Shown here: positions 49,783-58,167 of the stretch, piece by piece
Position numbering within the stretch: the first letter of the stretch is position 1
Layout: every line of letters begins with the position of its first letter
Origin: Micromonospora cremea
Lineage (GTDB): Bacteria; Actinomycetota; Actinomycetes; Mycobacteriales; Micromonosporaceae
DNA length: 64,000 nt
Assembly (NCBI RefSeq): GCF_900143515.1
Contig: NZ_FSQT01000002.1
Location: 2,977,501-3,041,500 of the forward strand
Direction of reading: 5' to 3'
Program-made: the position numbers and the translations under genes
Notes under the pieces: generated by a model
Seen by the model: the letters and a program-made list of their open reading frames with translations, nothing else
The model's database searches: none
Told to the model about the DNA's origin: nothing

Positions 49783-50831
49783 GCCAGTCCCTCCACTGTC
49801 GAGGTGTCCGGTGCGGCCCCGCGCTGCGGCACCGCACCGACACCGAAGAACGCCCGGCGGCGCAGCTGCGCCCACCGGCCGGCCGGCCCACGGTCGTGGC
49901 CCCGGACCTGGGTGCCGCTGACCTCCGTGCCGGCGTGCCGGGCCGCCTCCTGCGCGGCCTCCGGCAGCGACCGTACGCCCTCGCCCGGTGTCGGTGTGAC
50001 CCGTCGTTCCTGCCCCGCGCCGAGTGCGGAGAGCATCGTCGGCAGCAGCGCGGCGGCGGCCACCGCGTACCCCTCGGCGGAGGGATGGAACCGGTCCCAG
50101 GCGAACATCCGGTGCGGCTCGGCGGCGAAGCGGGGGCCGAGCAGGTCGCCGAGGGAGACCGTCCAGCCGCCCGCCTCGACCACGGCCACCGTCTGTGCGG
50201 CGGCGAGCTGTCGGCTCCACCGGTGCGCCAGCCAGCGCAGCGGTGGCTGGATCGGGCGGATCGCGCCCAGATCGGGGCAGGTGCCGACGACCACCTCGCA
50301 ACCGGCGTCGCGCAGCGTGCGGACCGCCTCGACCAGGTAGCGCACGGCCAGCCCGCGCGGGGTGCGGTTGGTGATGTCGTTGCCGCCGATCAGGATCACC
50401 GCGATGTCGGGCTGGCGCTCCAGCGCCGCCTCCACCTGGTGCCGGAGCACTGCCGAGATGGCCCCGACCACCGCGAAACGGTGCAGCCGCACCGGCCGGT
50501 GCAGCCTCCGGGACAGGCCCGTGGCGAGCAGCGCGCCGGGCGTCTCCCGGCGGCGGTGCACCCCGTAGCCGGCCGCCGACGAGTCGCCGAGCACGACCAT
50601 GGTGAGCGCCGGGCCGGGGAACTTCGCGCCGTACACGCCGTCACAGCGCGGCGGCGGCGCCTCGGCCATCGGGATGGTGCGCCGGGCCTGGCGGGCCTGG
50701 CCGAGCAGCACGCCGCCGGTCGCGATCGCGGCCGCCGCCGTGGCGCCCGTCCCGATGGCCGCCAGACGGGCGACCCGCCGGGCCTGCCGCCAGCGCGGAT
50801 CAACGGGTACGACGGAACCAGCCACCCCCAT
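49779..50831 (-). CDS. SGNH/GDSL hydrolase (first of a tandem pair)
   Basis: 350 residues. A membrane anchor (about 22-45) precedes the SGNH domain: VVLGDSSAAGYGVHRRRET, LIGGNDITNRTP, TCPDLGAIRPIQPPLRWL and WDRFHPSAEGYAVAA. It is clearly related to the next gene (shared TCPDLGA and block motifs) and is 80 residues longer at the C-terminus, with a Gly/Thr/Ala-rich tail. Likely a lipase/esterase acting at the cell surface; substrate unknown. The ATG lies six bases after TAATGT on the minus strand. Confidence 0.88.
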   Translation of the reverse strand: MGVAGSVVPVDPRWRQARRVARLAAIGTGATAAAAIATGGVLLGQARQARRTIPMAEAPPPRCDGVYGAKFPGPALTMVVLGDSSAAGYGVHRRRETPGALLATGLSRRLHRPVRLHRFAVVGAISAVLRHQVEAALERQPDIAVILIGGNDITNRTPRGLAVRYLVEAVRTLRDAGCEVVVGTCPDLGAIRPIQPPLRWLAHRWSRQLAAAQTVAVVEAGGWTVSLGDLLGPRFAAEPHRMFAWDRFHPSAEGYAVAAAALLPTMLSALGAGQERRVTPTPGEGVRSLPEAAQEAARHAGTEVSGTQVRGHDRGPAGRWAQLRRRAFFGVGAVPQRGAAPDTSTVEGLA

Positions 50832-50843
50832 ACCACGACATTA
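50832..50843 (-). promoter_or_regulatory. -10 box of the leaderless SGNH operon promoter
   Basis: On the minus strand GATAATGT contains TAATGT (50843-50838), six bases from the ATG at 50831. One of the best -10 matches in the window. Confidence 0.65.
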
Positions 50844-50981
50844 TCTCGCCGGGCCGACACGCCGCTGTCGTCGTGACGGCTCGCGGGTGCCTGGAAACCG
50901 ACGCGACGGGGTACCTGTCCGGGGGAGGCCGGCCGACTTGCGCCGACCCGCCACGCTGATCCGGCGGAGAGGAGCGCGACG

Positions 50982-51338
50982 ATGGGGAAGACACTGAAGC
51001 GCAGCGCGGCGTTCACGGCCCTGGTCCGGGCACTGGCGGCCGGGGCACGCGGCGGGCCGTCGCTGGGCGCCCGGTTGGCGGCGCTGCCCCGGATGATGCG
51101 GGCCACCGCCCGTGGGCAGTACGACGGCGGGCTCCGGCTGGCCCTGATGACCGCGGCGACGGCGTACATCGTGTCGCCGATCGACCTGCTCCCCGAGATC
51201 CCACTGGCGATCTTCGGGCTCGCCGACGACGCGGTCATGATCACTTGGCTGGCCGGGAGCGTGCTCGCCGAGACCGACCGCTTCCTGGAGTGGGAGGCCC
51301 GGCGCAGCTCGGTCATCCCCGGGGGGCTGGTGCCCTGA
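50982..51338 (+). CDS. DUF1232 (YkvA-like) membrane protein
   Basis: 118 residues. The DUF1232 motif is ATAYIVSPIDLLPEIPLAIFGLADDAVMI (shown in part: YIVSPIDLLPEIP), a conserved hydrophobic hairpin. Function unknown. The ATG follows GAGAGGAG by eight bases. It lies 72 bases before the cystathionine beta-synthase gene. Confidence 0.88.
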   Translation: MGKTLKRSAAFTALVRALAAGARGGPSLGARLAALPRMMRATARGQYDGGLRLALMTAATAYIVSPIDLLPEIPLAIFGLADDAVMITWLAGSVLAETDRFLEWEARRSSVIPGGLVP

Positions 51339-51410
51339 CGGCACGTACCCTGGGCGGCGAGGAAACGTCTGCCCGGCCGCCGTCGCCGGCGCCGCAACGA
51401 AGGGCACACC

Positions 51411-52781
51411 GTGCAGTACTACGACAACGTCGTCGACATGATCGGCAACACCCCGCTGGTACGTCTGCGTAACGTTACCGAGGGCATCCAGGCCACCGTG
51501 CTCGCCAAGGTCGAGTACGTCAACCCGGGCGGCTCGGTGAAGGACCGGATCGCGCTGCGGATGGTGGAGGACGCCGAGGCGGCCGGCCTGCTCAAGTCCG
51601 GCGGTACCATCGTCGAGCCGACCAGCGGCAACACCGGCGTCGGCCTGGCCCTGGTGGCCCAGCTCAAGGGCTACCGCTGCGTCTTCGTCTGCCCCGACAA
51701 GGTCAGCCAGGACAAGCAGGACGTGCTCCGGGCGTACGGCGCCGAGGTGGTGGTCTGCCCGACCGCCGTCGCCCCGGAGGATCCGCGCTCGTACTACAAC
51801 GTCTCCGACCGGCTGACCCGGGAGATCCCCGGCGCCTGGAAGCCCAACCAGTACAGCAACCCGGCCAACCCGCGCTCGCACTACGAGACGACCGGCCCGG
51901 AGCTGTGGAAGCAGACCGAGGGCGGGCTCACCCACTTCGTGGCGGGCGTCGGCACCGGCGGCACCATCTCCGGCATCGGCCGCTACCTCAAGGAGGCCTC
52001 CGAGGGCCGGGTGCGGATCATCGGGGCGGACCCGGAGGGCTCGGTCTACTCCGGCGGCACCGGCCGGCCGTACCTGGTGGAGGGCGTCGGTGAGGACTTC
52101 TGGCCGGAGACGTACGACCGGGGCATCGCCGACGAGATCGTCGAGGTCTCCGACAAGGCGTCCTTCGAGATGACCCGGCGGCTGGCCCGCGAGGAGGGGC
52201 TGCTGGTCGGCGGTTCCTGCGGGATGGCGGTGGTCGCCGCGCTGGAGGTGGCTCGCCGGGCCGGCCCGGACGACGTGGTGGTCGTGCTGCTGCCGGACGG
52301 CGGCCGGGGCTACCTTTCCAAGATCTTCAACGACTCGTGGATGGCCCGGTACGGCTTCCTCGACAACTCCGGCACCGAGCCGACGGTGGCCGACGCGCTG
52401 GCGGGCAAGCCGGGCGGGCTGCCCGAGTTGGTGCACGTGCACCCGACCGAGACGGTCCGCGACGCGATCGACTACATGCGCGAGTACGGCGTCTCGCAGC
52501 TGCCGGTGCTCAAGGCCGAGCCGCCGGTGGTGACCGGCGAGGTGGCCGGCTCCATCGCGGAGCGGGACCTGCTCGACGCGCTGTTCACCGGGCAGGCGCA
52601 CCTGCACGACACCATCGAGCGGCACATGGGTGACCCGCTGCCGATGATCGGTGGTGGCCAGCCGGTCAGCGAGGCCGTCGGCCTGCTGGAGAAGTCCGAC
52701 GCCGCCCTGGTCCTCGTCGACGGCAAGCCCAAGGGCGTCCTCACCCGCCAGGACCTCCTCGCCCACCTCGGCGCCCGCTGA
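51411..52781 (+). CDS. cbs: Cystathionine beta-synthase
   Basis: 456 residues. A PLP-dependent fold-type II domain (1-320) has NPGGSVKDRIALRM with the cofactor Lys44, PTSGNTGVGLAL and VGTGGTISGIGRYL. A pair of CBS domains (about 335-456) forms the regulatory tail. It joins serine and homocysteine into cystathionine. With cystathionine gamma-synthase or lyase activity at 57 kb this allows cysteine from methionine. No heme-binding N-terminus. Start GTG 51411 after AAGGG. Confidence 0.95.
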   Translation: MQYYDNVVDMIGNTPLVRLRNVTEGIQATVLAKVEYVNPGGSVKDRIALRMVEDAEAAGLLKSGGTIVEPTSGNTGVGLALVAQLKGYRCVFVCPDKVSQDKQDVLRAYGAEVVVCPTAVAPEDPRSYYNVSDRLTREIPGAWKPNQYSNPANPRSHYETTGPELWKQTEGGLTHFVAGVGTGGTISGIGRYLKEASEGRVRIIGADPEGSVYSGGTGRPYLVEGVGEDFWPETYDRGIADEIVEVSDKASFEMTRRLAREEGLLVGGSCGMAVVAALEVARRAGPDDVVVVLLPDGGRGYLSKIFNDSWMARYGFLDNSGTEPTVADALAGKPGGLPELVHVHPTETVRDAIDYMREYGVSQLPVLKAEPPVVTGEVAGSIAERDLLDALFTGQAHLHDTIERHMGDPLPMIGGGQPVSEAVGLLEKSDAALVLVDGKPKGVLTRQDLLAHLGAR

Positions 52782-52785
52782 GCGG

Positions 52786-52841
52786 TAAGGAAGGGCGCCT
52801 TCTTGACGCCCCGTCTAGAGCAGGGGCCCCTTGTTGACACG
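52786..52841. repeat. Extragenic repeat with two GC-rich palindromic cores
   Basis: AAGGAAGGGCGCCTTCTT (52787-52804) and CAGGGGCCCCTTGTTGACACG (52821-52841) are joined by a TCTAGA-containing spacer. The second half recurs exactly, inverted, at 53898-53918. The layout resembles repeats I associate with Micromonosporaceae genomes (from memory, not checked). It also separates the cbs and protease stop codons and could act as a terminator. Confidence 0.75.
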
Positions 52842-52873
52842 CTCGGCCGCCGGGCAGCCGGCGGCCGAGAGCG

Positions 52874-53830
52874 TCAGGCGCGCAGCTCGGTCGGGACCGC
52901 GACGACGTCGACGAACGCGCCCTTGCGCAACACGGTCACCGGCAGCCGGGCGCCGATGGCCGGGCCGAGCATCAACCGCTGCAACCCCTGACCGTCTGCC
53001 ACCGTCCGTCCGCCGGCGCTGAGGATGATGTCGCCCAGGTAGATTCCGGCCACTCCGGCCGGGCTGCCCGGCACCACCTCCACCACGCGCAGCCCGCGCC
53101 GCTGACCGGTACGCGCCGTCAGGTCCGGCGGCAGCGGCACGGGTACGCCGGCCACGCCGAGCCAGGCGCGGCGGACCCGGCCGGCGGTGGTCAGCTCGGC
53201 GATGATCTGCCGGGTGGTGGTGTTGATCGGCACCGCCAGTCCCAGTCCGTAGCCGGCGACGGCGGTGTTCACGCCGATCACCCGCCCGGCGGAGTCGGCC
53301 AGCGCGCCGCCGGAGTTGCCCGGGTTCAGCGCCGCGTCGGTCTGGATCACGTCCTCGATCAGCCGGGTGACCCGCCCGTCCCGGGCGGGTAGCGAGCGGC
53401 CGAGCCCGGAGACCACCCCGGCGGTCACCGAACCGGCCAGCCCCATCGGGTTGCCAACGGCCACCACCAGCTGGCCGATCCGCAGTGCGTCGGCGTCGCC
53501 CAGCTCCACCGGGGGCACGGTGGTCTCCTCGACCCGCAGCACGGCGAGGTCGGAGAGCGGGTCGGCGCCGACCACCCGGAACGTCGTCTCGGTGCCGTCG
53601 CCGAACGCCGCCGAGCCGCCGGCGGCACCCTGCACCACGTGCGCGCTGGTCAGCAGCAGGCCGTCGGTGCCCACGGTGACCGCGGAGCCGGCGCCGGCAC
53701 CGCGCGCGGTCCGCACCGACAGGGCGGCCACGCTGGGCAGCACGCGGGCCGCCACGGTCGTGACCACCCGGGAGTACGCGTCCAGTGCGGCCTCCTCGGC
53801 CGGGTCGGACGTGGTGTGATCGGTGTCCAT
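52874..53830 (-). CDS. HtrA-like trypsin/PDZ serine protease
   Basis: 318 residues. The protease domain has His64 in LTSAHVVQG, Asp94 in DPLSDLAVLRV and Ser173 in LNPGNSGGALADS, a complete triad. A C-terminal PDZ domain (about 225-310) has GLRVVEVVPGSPAGVAGIYLGD and GARLPVTVLRKG. HtrA proteases degrade misfolded envelope proteins, but here neither the ATG at 53830 nor an alternative in-frame ATG at 53887 gives a signal peptide or membrane helix, so it may be cytoplasmic or exported otherwise. Perfect 21-base inverted repeats flank the gene. Confidence 0.9.
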   Translation of the reverse strand: MDTDHTTSDPAEEAALDAYSRVVTTVAARVLPSVAALSVRTARGAGAGSAVTVGTDGLLLTSAHVVQGAAGGSAAFGDGTETTFRVVGADPLSDLAVLRVEETTVPPVELGDADALRIGQLVVAVGNPMGLAGSVTAGVVSGLGRSLPARDGRVTRLIEDVIQTDAALNPGNSGGALADSAGRVIGVNTAVAGYGLGLAVPINTTTRQIIAELTTAGRVRRAWLGVAGVPVPLPPDLTARTGQRRGLRVVEVVPGSPAGVAGIYLGDIILSAGGRTVADGQGLQRLMLGPAIGARLPVTVLRKGAFVDVVAVPTELRA

Positions 53831-53897
53831 GCCCGGCCCAACGCCACCCGCGGCCCCGGCATGCCCCGATCCGCCGAGAGCGAACATCGACCGGCGC

Positions 53898-53918
53898 CGT
53901 GTCAACAAGGGGCCCCTG
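53898..53918. repeat. Inverted copy of the 21-base repeat, upstream of the protease gene
   Basis: CGTGTCAACAAGGGGCCCCTG is the exact reverse complement of 52821-52841. Together the copies bracket the protease gene at a distance of about 1.1 kb. Confidence 0.9.
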
Positions 53919-53943
53919 TACCACCGGAGGCGCTGATACGGCC

Positions 53944-54459
53944 TTACCCGGCCAGGGGGCGGGTGTAGCGGAGTTGTGGGGTGAGGGCGGCGCCGATGTG
54001 CTCCTCGCCTTCGGCACCCGTGGGGGTCCAGCCGCCGCGCTGGTAGAAGGCGCGGGCGTGGGCGTTGTCGCGGAGCACCCAGAGCACCGCTCGCCGCCAG
54101 CCCCGCGCCCGCATGGCGTCCAGCGCGTCCACCATCAGCAGGCGGCCGATGCCCCGTCCCTGCTCGGCCGGGTCCAGGTGGATGGCGTTGAGCAGCCCGG
54201 TCGCGGGGTCGTCCTCGTCGTCCGGGCCCAGGTGGCTGAACCCGACCAGCGTCCCGGCGCGCTCCGCCACGGTCAGCCGGTGGGTGTCCCGCTCCCAGAT
54301 CCACCGTTCGGTCCAGTACCGGCCCATCGCTTCCGGCGTCGGGTCGGCCAGCGCCTCGGCCGGCAGGAAGGAGGAGTATGCGGCGACCCGGGAGCGCTGG
54401 TGCAGGGCACCCACCCCCATCAGGTCGTCACCGGTGGCGGGGCGGAGCGTGACGGTCAC
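53944..54459 (-). CDS. GNAT-family N-acetyltransferase
   Basis: 171 residues. Acetyl-CoA motif [20 protein letters not shown] (about 107-126) and the C-terminal FYQRGGWTP hairpin identify a single GNAT domain. Substrate unknown. The GTG start (54457-54459) overlaps the RNase Z stop by four bases, so it is translated from the RNase Z message. Confidence 0.9.
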   Translation of the reverse strand: MTVTLRPATGDDLMGVGALHQRSRVAAYSSFLPAEALADPTPEAMGRYWTERWIWERDTHRLTVAERAGTLVGFSHLGPDDEDDPATGLLNAIHLDPAEQGRGIGRLLMVDALDAMRARGWRRAVLWVLRDNAHARAFYQRGGWTPTGAEGEEHIGAALTPQLRYTRPLAG

Positions 54460-55385
54460 CCGGCCGAGGTTACCCGGCGTGGTGGGAGCTGCACGATGGT
54501 CAGGTCCTCGGCGATGATCAGGTCGCCGTCGAAGTGCGCGCGCGCCTCGTCGTGGAACCGGAGCGGGTCGGAATACCGCTGGGAGAAGTGGGTGAGCACC
54601 AGCCGGCGCACCCCGGATTCGGTTGCCACCCGGGCGGCCTGCGCCGCGGTCAGGTGGCCGACCTCGGCGGCGAGCGCCGCCTCCGACTCCAGGAAGGTCG
54701 ACTCGATGACCAGCAGGTCGGCGTGCTCGGCCAGGGCGTAGACGCCGTCGCAGAGGCCGGTGTCCATCACGAAGGCGAACCGTTGCCCCGGCCGGGGCAC
54801 GCTCACCTCGTCCCGGGTGACGCGGCGTCCGTCCAGGTCCAGGTGCCCCACCCGGATCAGCTCGCCGACGGCCGGCCCGGCGATGCCGTACTCGGCCAGC
54901 TTCTCCGGCAGCATCCGGTAGCCGTCCGGCTCGACCAGCCGGTAGCCGTACGTCTCGATGGGGTGCCGCAGCCGGCGCGCCTCCAGCGTGCCGCAGCCCA
55001 GGGTGATCCGCTGCCCGTCGGTCTCGATCGGCTCGACCCGCAGTTCGGCGGTCTCGTAGAAGGAGGTGGCGTGCCGCAGCCGGGCGAAGTATTCGGCGCC
55101 GCCGGCCGGGAAGTGCACGGCGACCGAATGCGTCACCCGGTCCAGCGAGAGCCGCTGGATGGTGCCGGGCAGACCCAGGCAGTGGTCGCCGTGGAAGTGG
55201 GTGACGCAGATCCGGGTCAGGTCGGTGGCGGTGACCGTGGTGTGCAGAAGTTGCCGCTGGCTGCCCTCGCCCGGGTCGAAGAGGATCACCTCGTCGTCCC
55301 AGCGCAGCACGTACCCGTTGTGGTTGCGCCGCCGGGTCGGTGCCTGGCTGGCCGTTCCGAGCACCACCAGCTCGCGCATCGACAC
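54456..55385 (-). CDS. rnz: Ribonuclease Z
   Basis: 309 residues. Metallo-beta-lactamase fold with the zinc motif [13 protein letters not shown], an MDTGLCDGV segment and [11 protein letters not shown]. It trims the 3' ends of tRNA precursors that lack encoded CCA. I chose GTG 55383-55385, six bases after GGAGGAG, over the ATG two codons later. The gene follows a long structured leader with its own promoter and is coupled to the GNAT gene downstream. Confidence 0.93.
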   Translation of the reverse strand: MSMRELVVLGTASQAPTRRRNHNGYVLRWDDEVILFDPGEGSQRQLLHTTVTATDLTRICVTHFHGDHCLGLPGTIQRLSLDRVTHSVAVHFPAGGAEYFARLRHATSFYETAELRVEPIETDGQRITLGCGTLEARRLRHPIETYGYRLVEPDGYRMLPEKLAEYGIAGPAVGELIRVGHLDLDGRRVTRDEVSVPRPGQRFAFVMDTGLCDGVYALAEHADLLVIESTFLESEAALAAEVGHLTAAQAARVATESGVRRLVLTHFSQRYSDPLRFHDEARAHFDGDLIIAEDLTIVQLPPRRVTSAG

Positions 55386-55437
55386 GGTGCTCTCCTCCGG
55401 CTGACCTGACCGGCCCGGCCCCTGCCGGCAGATGAAG

Positions 55438-55502
55438 CGACCCCCGGGGTGTTCCGCGCTTTCGCGCGGGCCGGCTGGACTGGGCCGGCACCCCGGGGGT
55501 CG
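55438..55502 (-). ncRNA. Candidate structured leader element: three-way junction with GNRA tetraloop
   Basis: On the minus strand a perfect 14-bp helix CGACCCCCGGGGTG (55502-55489) with 55451-55438 encloses a hairpin CCGGC-CCAGTCCA-GCCGG and a hairpin CCGCGC-GAAA-GCGCGG. The tetraloop is GAAA only on this strand, which favours an RNA in the rnz direction. It abuts the helix formed by 55616-55607 and 55512-55503. It is not a known riboswitch class that I recognise. Confidence 0.6.
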
Positions 55503-55616
55503 GGTGGCTGTCGTGGATTCGCCGCACCGCTGCCACACGGTCTCGACGTTTGGTACTGGTGCCCGCCTCGCGGCGGACCGATCACTGTCGAGGACAGCGG
55601 CTAGCGGACAGCCACC
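55503..55616 (-). promoter_or_regulatory. Long-range leader helix overlapping the end of the small ORF
   Basis: GGTGGCTGTC (55616-55607) pairs perfectly with GACAGCCACC (55512-55503). The first strand is codons 15-18 of the small ORF, so a ribosome near its stop would open the helix. Inside lie CCGCTG/CAGCGG and a CCGCC-GCGA-GGCGG hairpin with a GNRA loop. Confidence 0.55.
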
Positions 55617-55660
55617 TCACGAGTCCGATTGCTATACAAGTCTGGACCACCTCCCTTCAC
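55601..55660 (-). CDS. Candidate 19-residue leader ORF upstream of rnz
   Basis: GTG at 55660-55658 starts a peptide reading [19 protein letters not shown], ending in TAG at 55603-55601. The -10 TAGCGT is ten bases upstream, so the message would begin about four bases before the GTG. An internal GGGAGG followed eight bases later by TTG (55639) could also start a shorter peptide ([12 protein letters not shown]). Codon use is unlike the neighbouring genes (TTG, TAT, CGT, GCT). Conservation of the peptide must decide if it is real. Confidence 0.4.
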   Translation of the reverse strand: MKGGGPDLYSNRTREVAVR

Positions 55661-55670
55661 GTGTACCGCC

Positions 55671-55700
55671 ACGCTATCGAGTCCCGGCCGGGCTCTGCAA
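55671..55700 (-). promoter_or_regulatory. Promoter of the rnz leader
   Basis: On the minus strand TTGCAG (55700-55695) and TAGCGT (55676-55671) are 18 bases apart. It lies directly after the msrA terminator hairpin. Confidence 0.6.
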
Positions 55701-55727
55701 CGGATTTCGATCACACGCCAGACGGGA

Positions 55728-55757
55728 ATGCCCGGCCGCCTCTCGGCGGCCGGGCAT
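55728..55757 (-). terminator. msrA terminator hairpin
   Basis: ATGCCCGGCCGCC (55728-55740) and its exact complement (55745-55757) form a 13-bp stem with a 4-base loop, 18 bases after the msrA stop on the minus strand. Confidence 0.8.
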
Positions 55758-55775
55758 CCTGGTCGTGCGGGTGGG

Positions 55776-56438
<663 letters not shown>

Positions 56439-56510
56439 GTGGAACTCCTCTCGTACCTCTGCCGCGTGCAACGCCGGCGGGCCCAGGTTCCTTACCCGCC
56501 AGGCCGGCAG

Positions 56511-56945
56511 TCAGGCCGCCGGCCCGGGCGGGGGTGGCAGCGCGTCGGCCACCCGGGCGGCGACGTCGCGGGCGTCTTGATCGCTCGGGTAGCGGGTGCG
56601 CGGCCAGAAGAACCCGCGCAGCCCGTCCTTCTTCGTCCGGGGCACCACGTGGGTGTGCAGGTGCGGCACCGATTGGGACACCTTGTTGTTCATCGCCACG
56701 AACGTCCCACCGGCGCCCAGGCCGGTTTCCACCGCCACCGCCAGCCGCTGGACCAGCGCGAAGTAGCCCGGCAGCAGGTCGGCCGGCAGCTCGGCCAGGG
56801 TCACCAGGTGGACCCGGGGGACCACCAGCACGTGCCCCTGGAAGACCGGGCGGGTGTCCAGGAACGCCACGCCGTCCGGCTCGTCGGCCACCCGGAACGC
56901 CGGCACCTCGGCGGCCACGATCCCGCAGAAGACGCACCCGCTCAT
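56511..56945 (-). CDS. HIT family protein
   Basis: 144 residues. The N-terminal CVFCGIVAAEVPA and the histidine triad SVPHLHTHVVPR (HxHxH) define the family; such proteins hydrolyse adenosine nucleotides with phosphoamide or polyphosphate links. The C-terminal segment KKDGLRGFFWPRTRY is typical of a common actinobacterial subgroup. The ATG is six bases after TAGCCT on the minus strand. It is divergent from the cystathionine gamma-synthase gene. Confidence 0.92.
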   Translation of the reverse strand: MSGCVFCGIVAAEVPAFRVADEPDGVAFLDTRPVFQGHVLVVPRVHLVTLAELPADLLPGYFALVQRLAVAVETGLGAGGTFVAMNNKVSQSVPHLHTHVVPRTKKDGLRGFFWPRTRYPSDQDARDVAARVADALPPPPGPAA

Positions 56946-56957
56946 CGGTCCAGGCTA
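56946..56957 (-). promoter_or_regulatory. -10 box of a leaderless HIT-gene promoter
   Basis: On the minus strand TAGCCT (56957-56952) is six bases from the ATG at 56945. The divergent gene uses the same hexamer. Confidence 0.55.
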
Positions 56958-56999
56958 TGCCGGCTGCCCGGCCCCGCCCCAGACCGCCGGGCGGGGCAC

Positions 57000-57012
57000 T
57001 AGCCTCACCAGA
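57000..57012 (+). promoter_or_regulatory. -10 box of a leaderless promoter for cystathionine gamma-synthase
   Basis: TAGCCT (57000-57005) ends seven bases before the ATG at 57013. Confidence 0.55.
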
Positions 57013-58155
57013 ATGAACCACGGCTTCGAGACGCTCGCCATTCACGCCGGTCAGGACCCTGAGGCCCGCACCGGCGCGGTGATTCCACCGATCTACCAGA
57101 CCAGCACGTACGCGCAGGACGCGGTCGGCGCGCCCCGGCTCGGCTACGAGTACAGCCGCTCCGGCAACCCGACCCGCGACGCGCTCCAGGAGTGCCTGGC
57201 CGCGCTCGAGGGCGGGCCCGTGGGGCTCGCCTTCGCCAGCGGCCTGGCCGCCGAGGACACCCTGCTGCGGGCCGTCTGCCAGCCGGGCGACCACGTGGTC
57301 ATCCCGGACGACGCGTACGGCGGCACGTACCGGCTCTTCGCCCGGGTCGCCCAGCGGTGGGGCCTGGAGTTCACCCCGGCCAAGGTGTCCGACGCGGCCG
57401 CGGTCCGGGCCGCCGTGCAGCCGGGCCGCACGAAGGTCGTCTGGGTGGAGACGCCGACCAACCCGCTGCTCGGCATCGCCGACATCGCCGCCCTAGCCGG
57501 CGTTGCGCACGACGCGGGCGCGCTGCTGGTGGTCGACAACACCTTCGCCTCGCCGTACCTGCAACAGCCAATCGCGCACGGCGCGGACGTGGTGGTGCAC
57601 TCCACCACCAAGTACATCGGTGGGCACTCCGATGTGGTGGGTGGCGCGCTCGTCGTCGCCGACGCCGCGCTCGGCGAGGAGCTGCGCTACCACCAGAACG
57701 CGATGGGCGCGATCAACGGGCCGTTCGACGCCTGGCTCACCCTGCGCGGCATCAAGACCCTCGGGGTACGGATGGACCGGCACTGCGACAACGCCGAGCG
57801 GCTCGCCGGATACCTCGACGGGCACGCCAAGGTGGCCCAGGTGATCTACCCCGGGCTGGCCTCGCATCCCGGTCACGAGGTGGCCGCCAAGCAGATGCGC
57901 CGATTCGGCGGCATGATCTCCTTCCGTGCGGCCGGCGGCGAGGACCACGCCGTGGAGATCTGCAACCGGGCCAAGCTCTTCGTGCTCGCCGAGTCGCTGG
58001 GCGGGGTCGAATCCCTGATCGAGCACCCGGGCCGGATGACACACGCAAGTGCTGCCGGCTCGCCGCTTGAAGTTCCCGGCGATCTCGTGCGACTGTCTGT
58101 CGGCATCGAGACGGTCGACGACCTGCTCGCCGATCTGGAGCAGGCATTGGGCTGA
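57013..58155 (+). CDS. metB: Cystathionine gamma-synthase (Cys/Met metabolism PLP enzyme)
   Basis: 380 residues. Fold-type I PLP enzyme with YEYSRSGNPTRDALQECLA, ASGLAAEDTL, VVWVETPTNPLL and the cofactor Lys200 in HSTTKYIGGHSD, then ESLGGVESLIEHPGRMTH. It makes cystathionine from an activated homoserine and cysteine; related enzymes run the lyase reaction, and sequence alone does not fully separate them. Leaderless start. The amidase gene follows 12 bases after its stop. Confidence 0.9.
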   Translation: MNHGFETLAIHAGQDPEARTGAVIPPIYQTSTYAQDAVGAPRLGYEYSRSGNPTRDALQECLAALEGGPVGLAFASGLAAEDTLLRAVCQPGDHVVIPDDAYGGTYRLFARVAQRWGLEFTPAKVSDAAAVRAAVQPGRTKVVWVETPTNPLLGIADIAALAGVAHDAGALLVVDNTFASPYLQQPIAHGADVVVHSTTKYIGGHSDVVGGALVVADAALGEELRYHQNAMGAINGPFDAWLTLRGIKTLGVRMDRHCDNAERLAGYLDGHAKVAQVIYPGLASHPGHEVAAKQMRRFGGMISFRAAGGEDHAVEICNRAKLFVLAESLGGVESLIEHPGRMTHASAAGSPLEVPGDLVRLSVGIETVDDLLADLEQALG

Positions 58156-58167
58156 CCGCTGGGGAGG

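Larger units (their letters stand above)
55386..55775 (-). other. 390-base gap: msrA terminator and structured leader of rnz
   Basis: Reading on the minus strand: a stem-loop after msrA (55757-55728), a promoter (-35 at 55700-55695, -10 at 55676-55671), a 19-codon ORF, a long-range 10-bp helix, a three-way junction and the rnz ribosome site. The ORF region is clearly richer in A and T than the flanks. Confidence 0.65.

Noticed and set aside
52821..53918. Insertion sequence around the PDZ protease
   Set aside because: Inverted repeats are present but there is no transposase and I see no target-site duplication; the repeat halves also occur in a longer extragenic element.
55438..55502. RNase P RNA, tmRNA or signal-recognition RNA
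   Set aside because: The hallmark sequences that I know for these RNAs (for example GAGGAAAGTCCGGG of RNase P, the tag reading frame and tRNA-like end of tmRNA, the GGAAG apical motif of SRP RNA) are absent.
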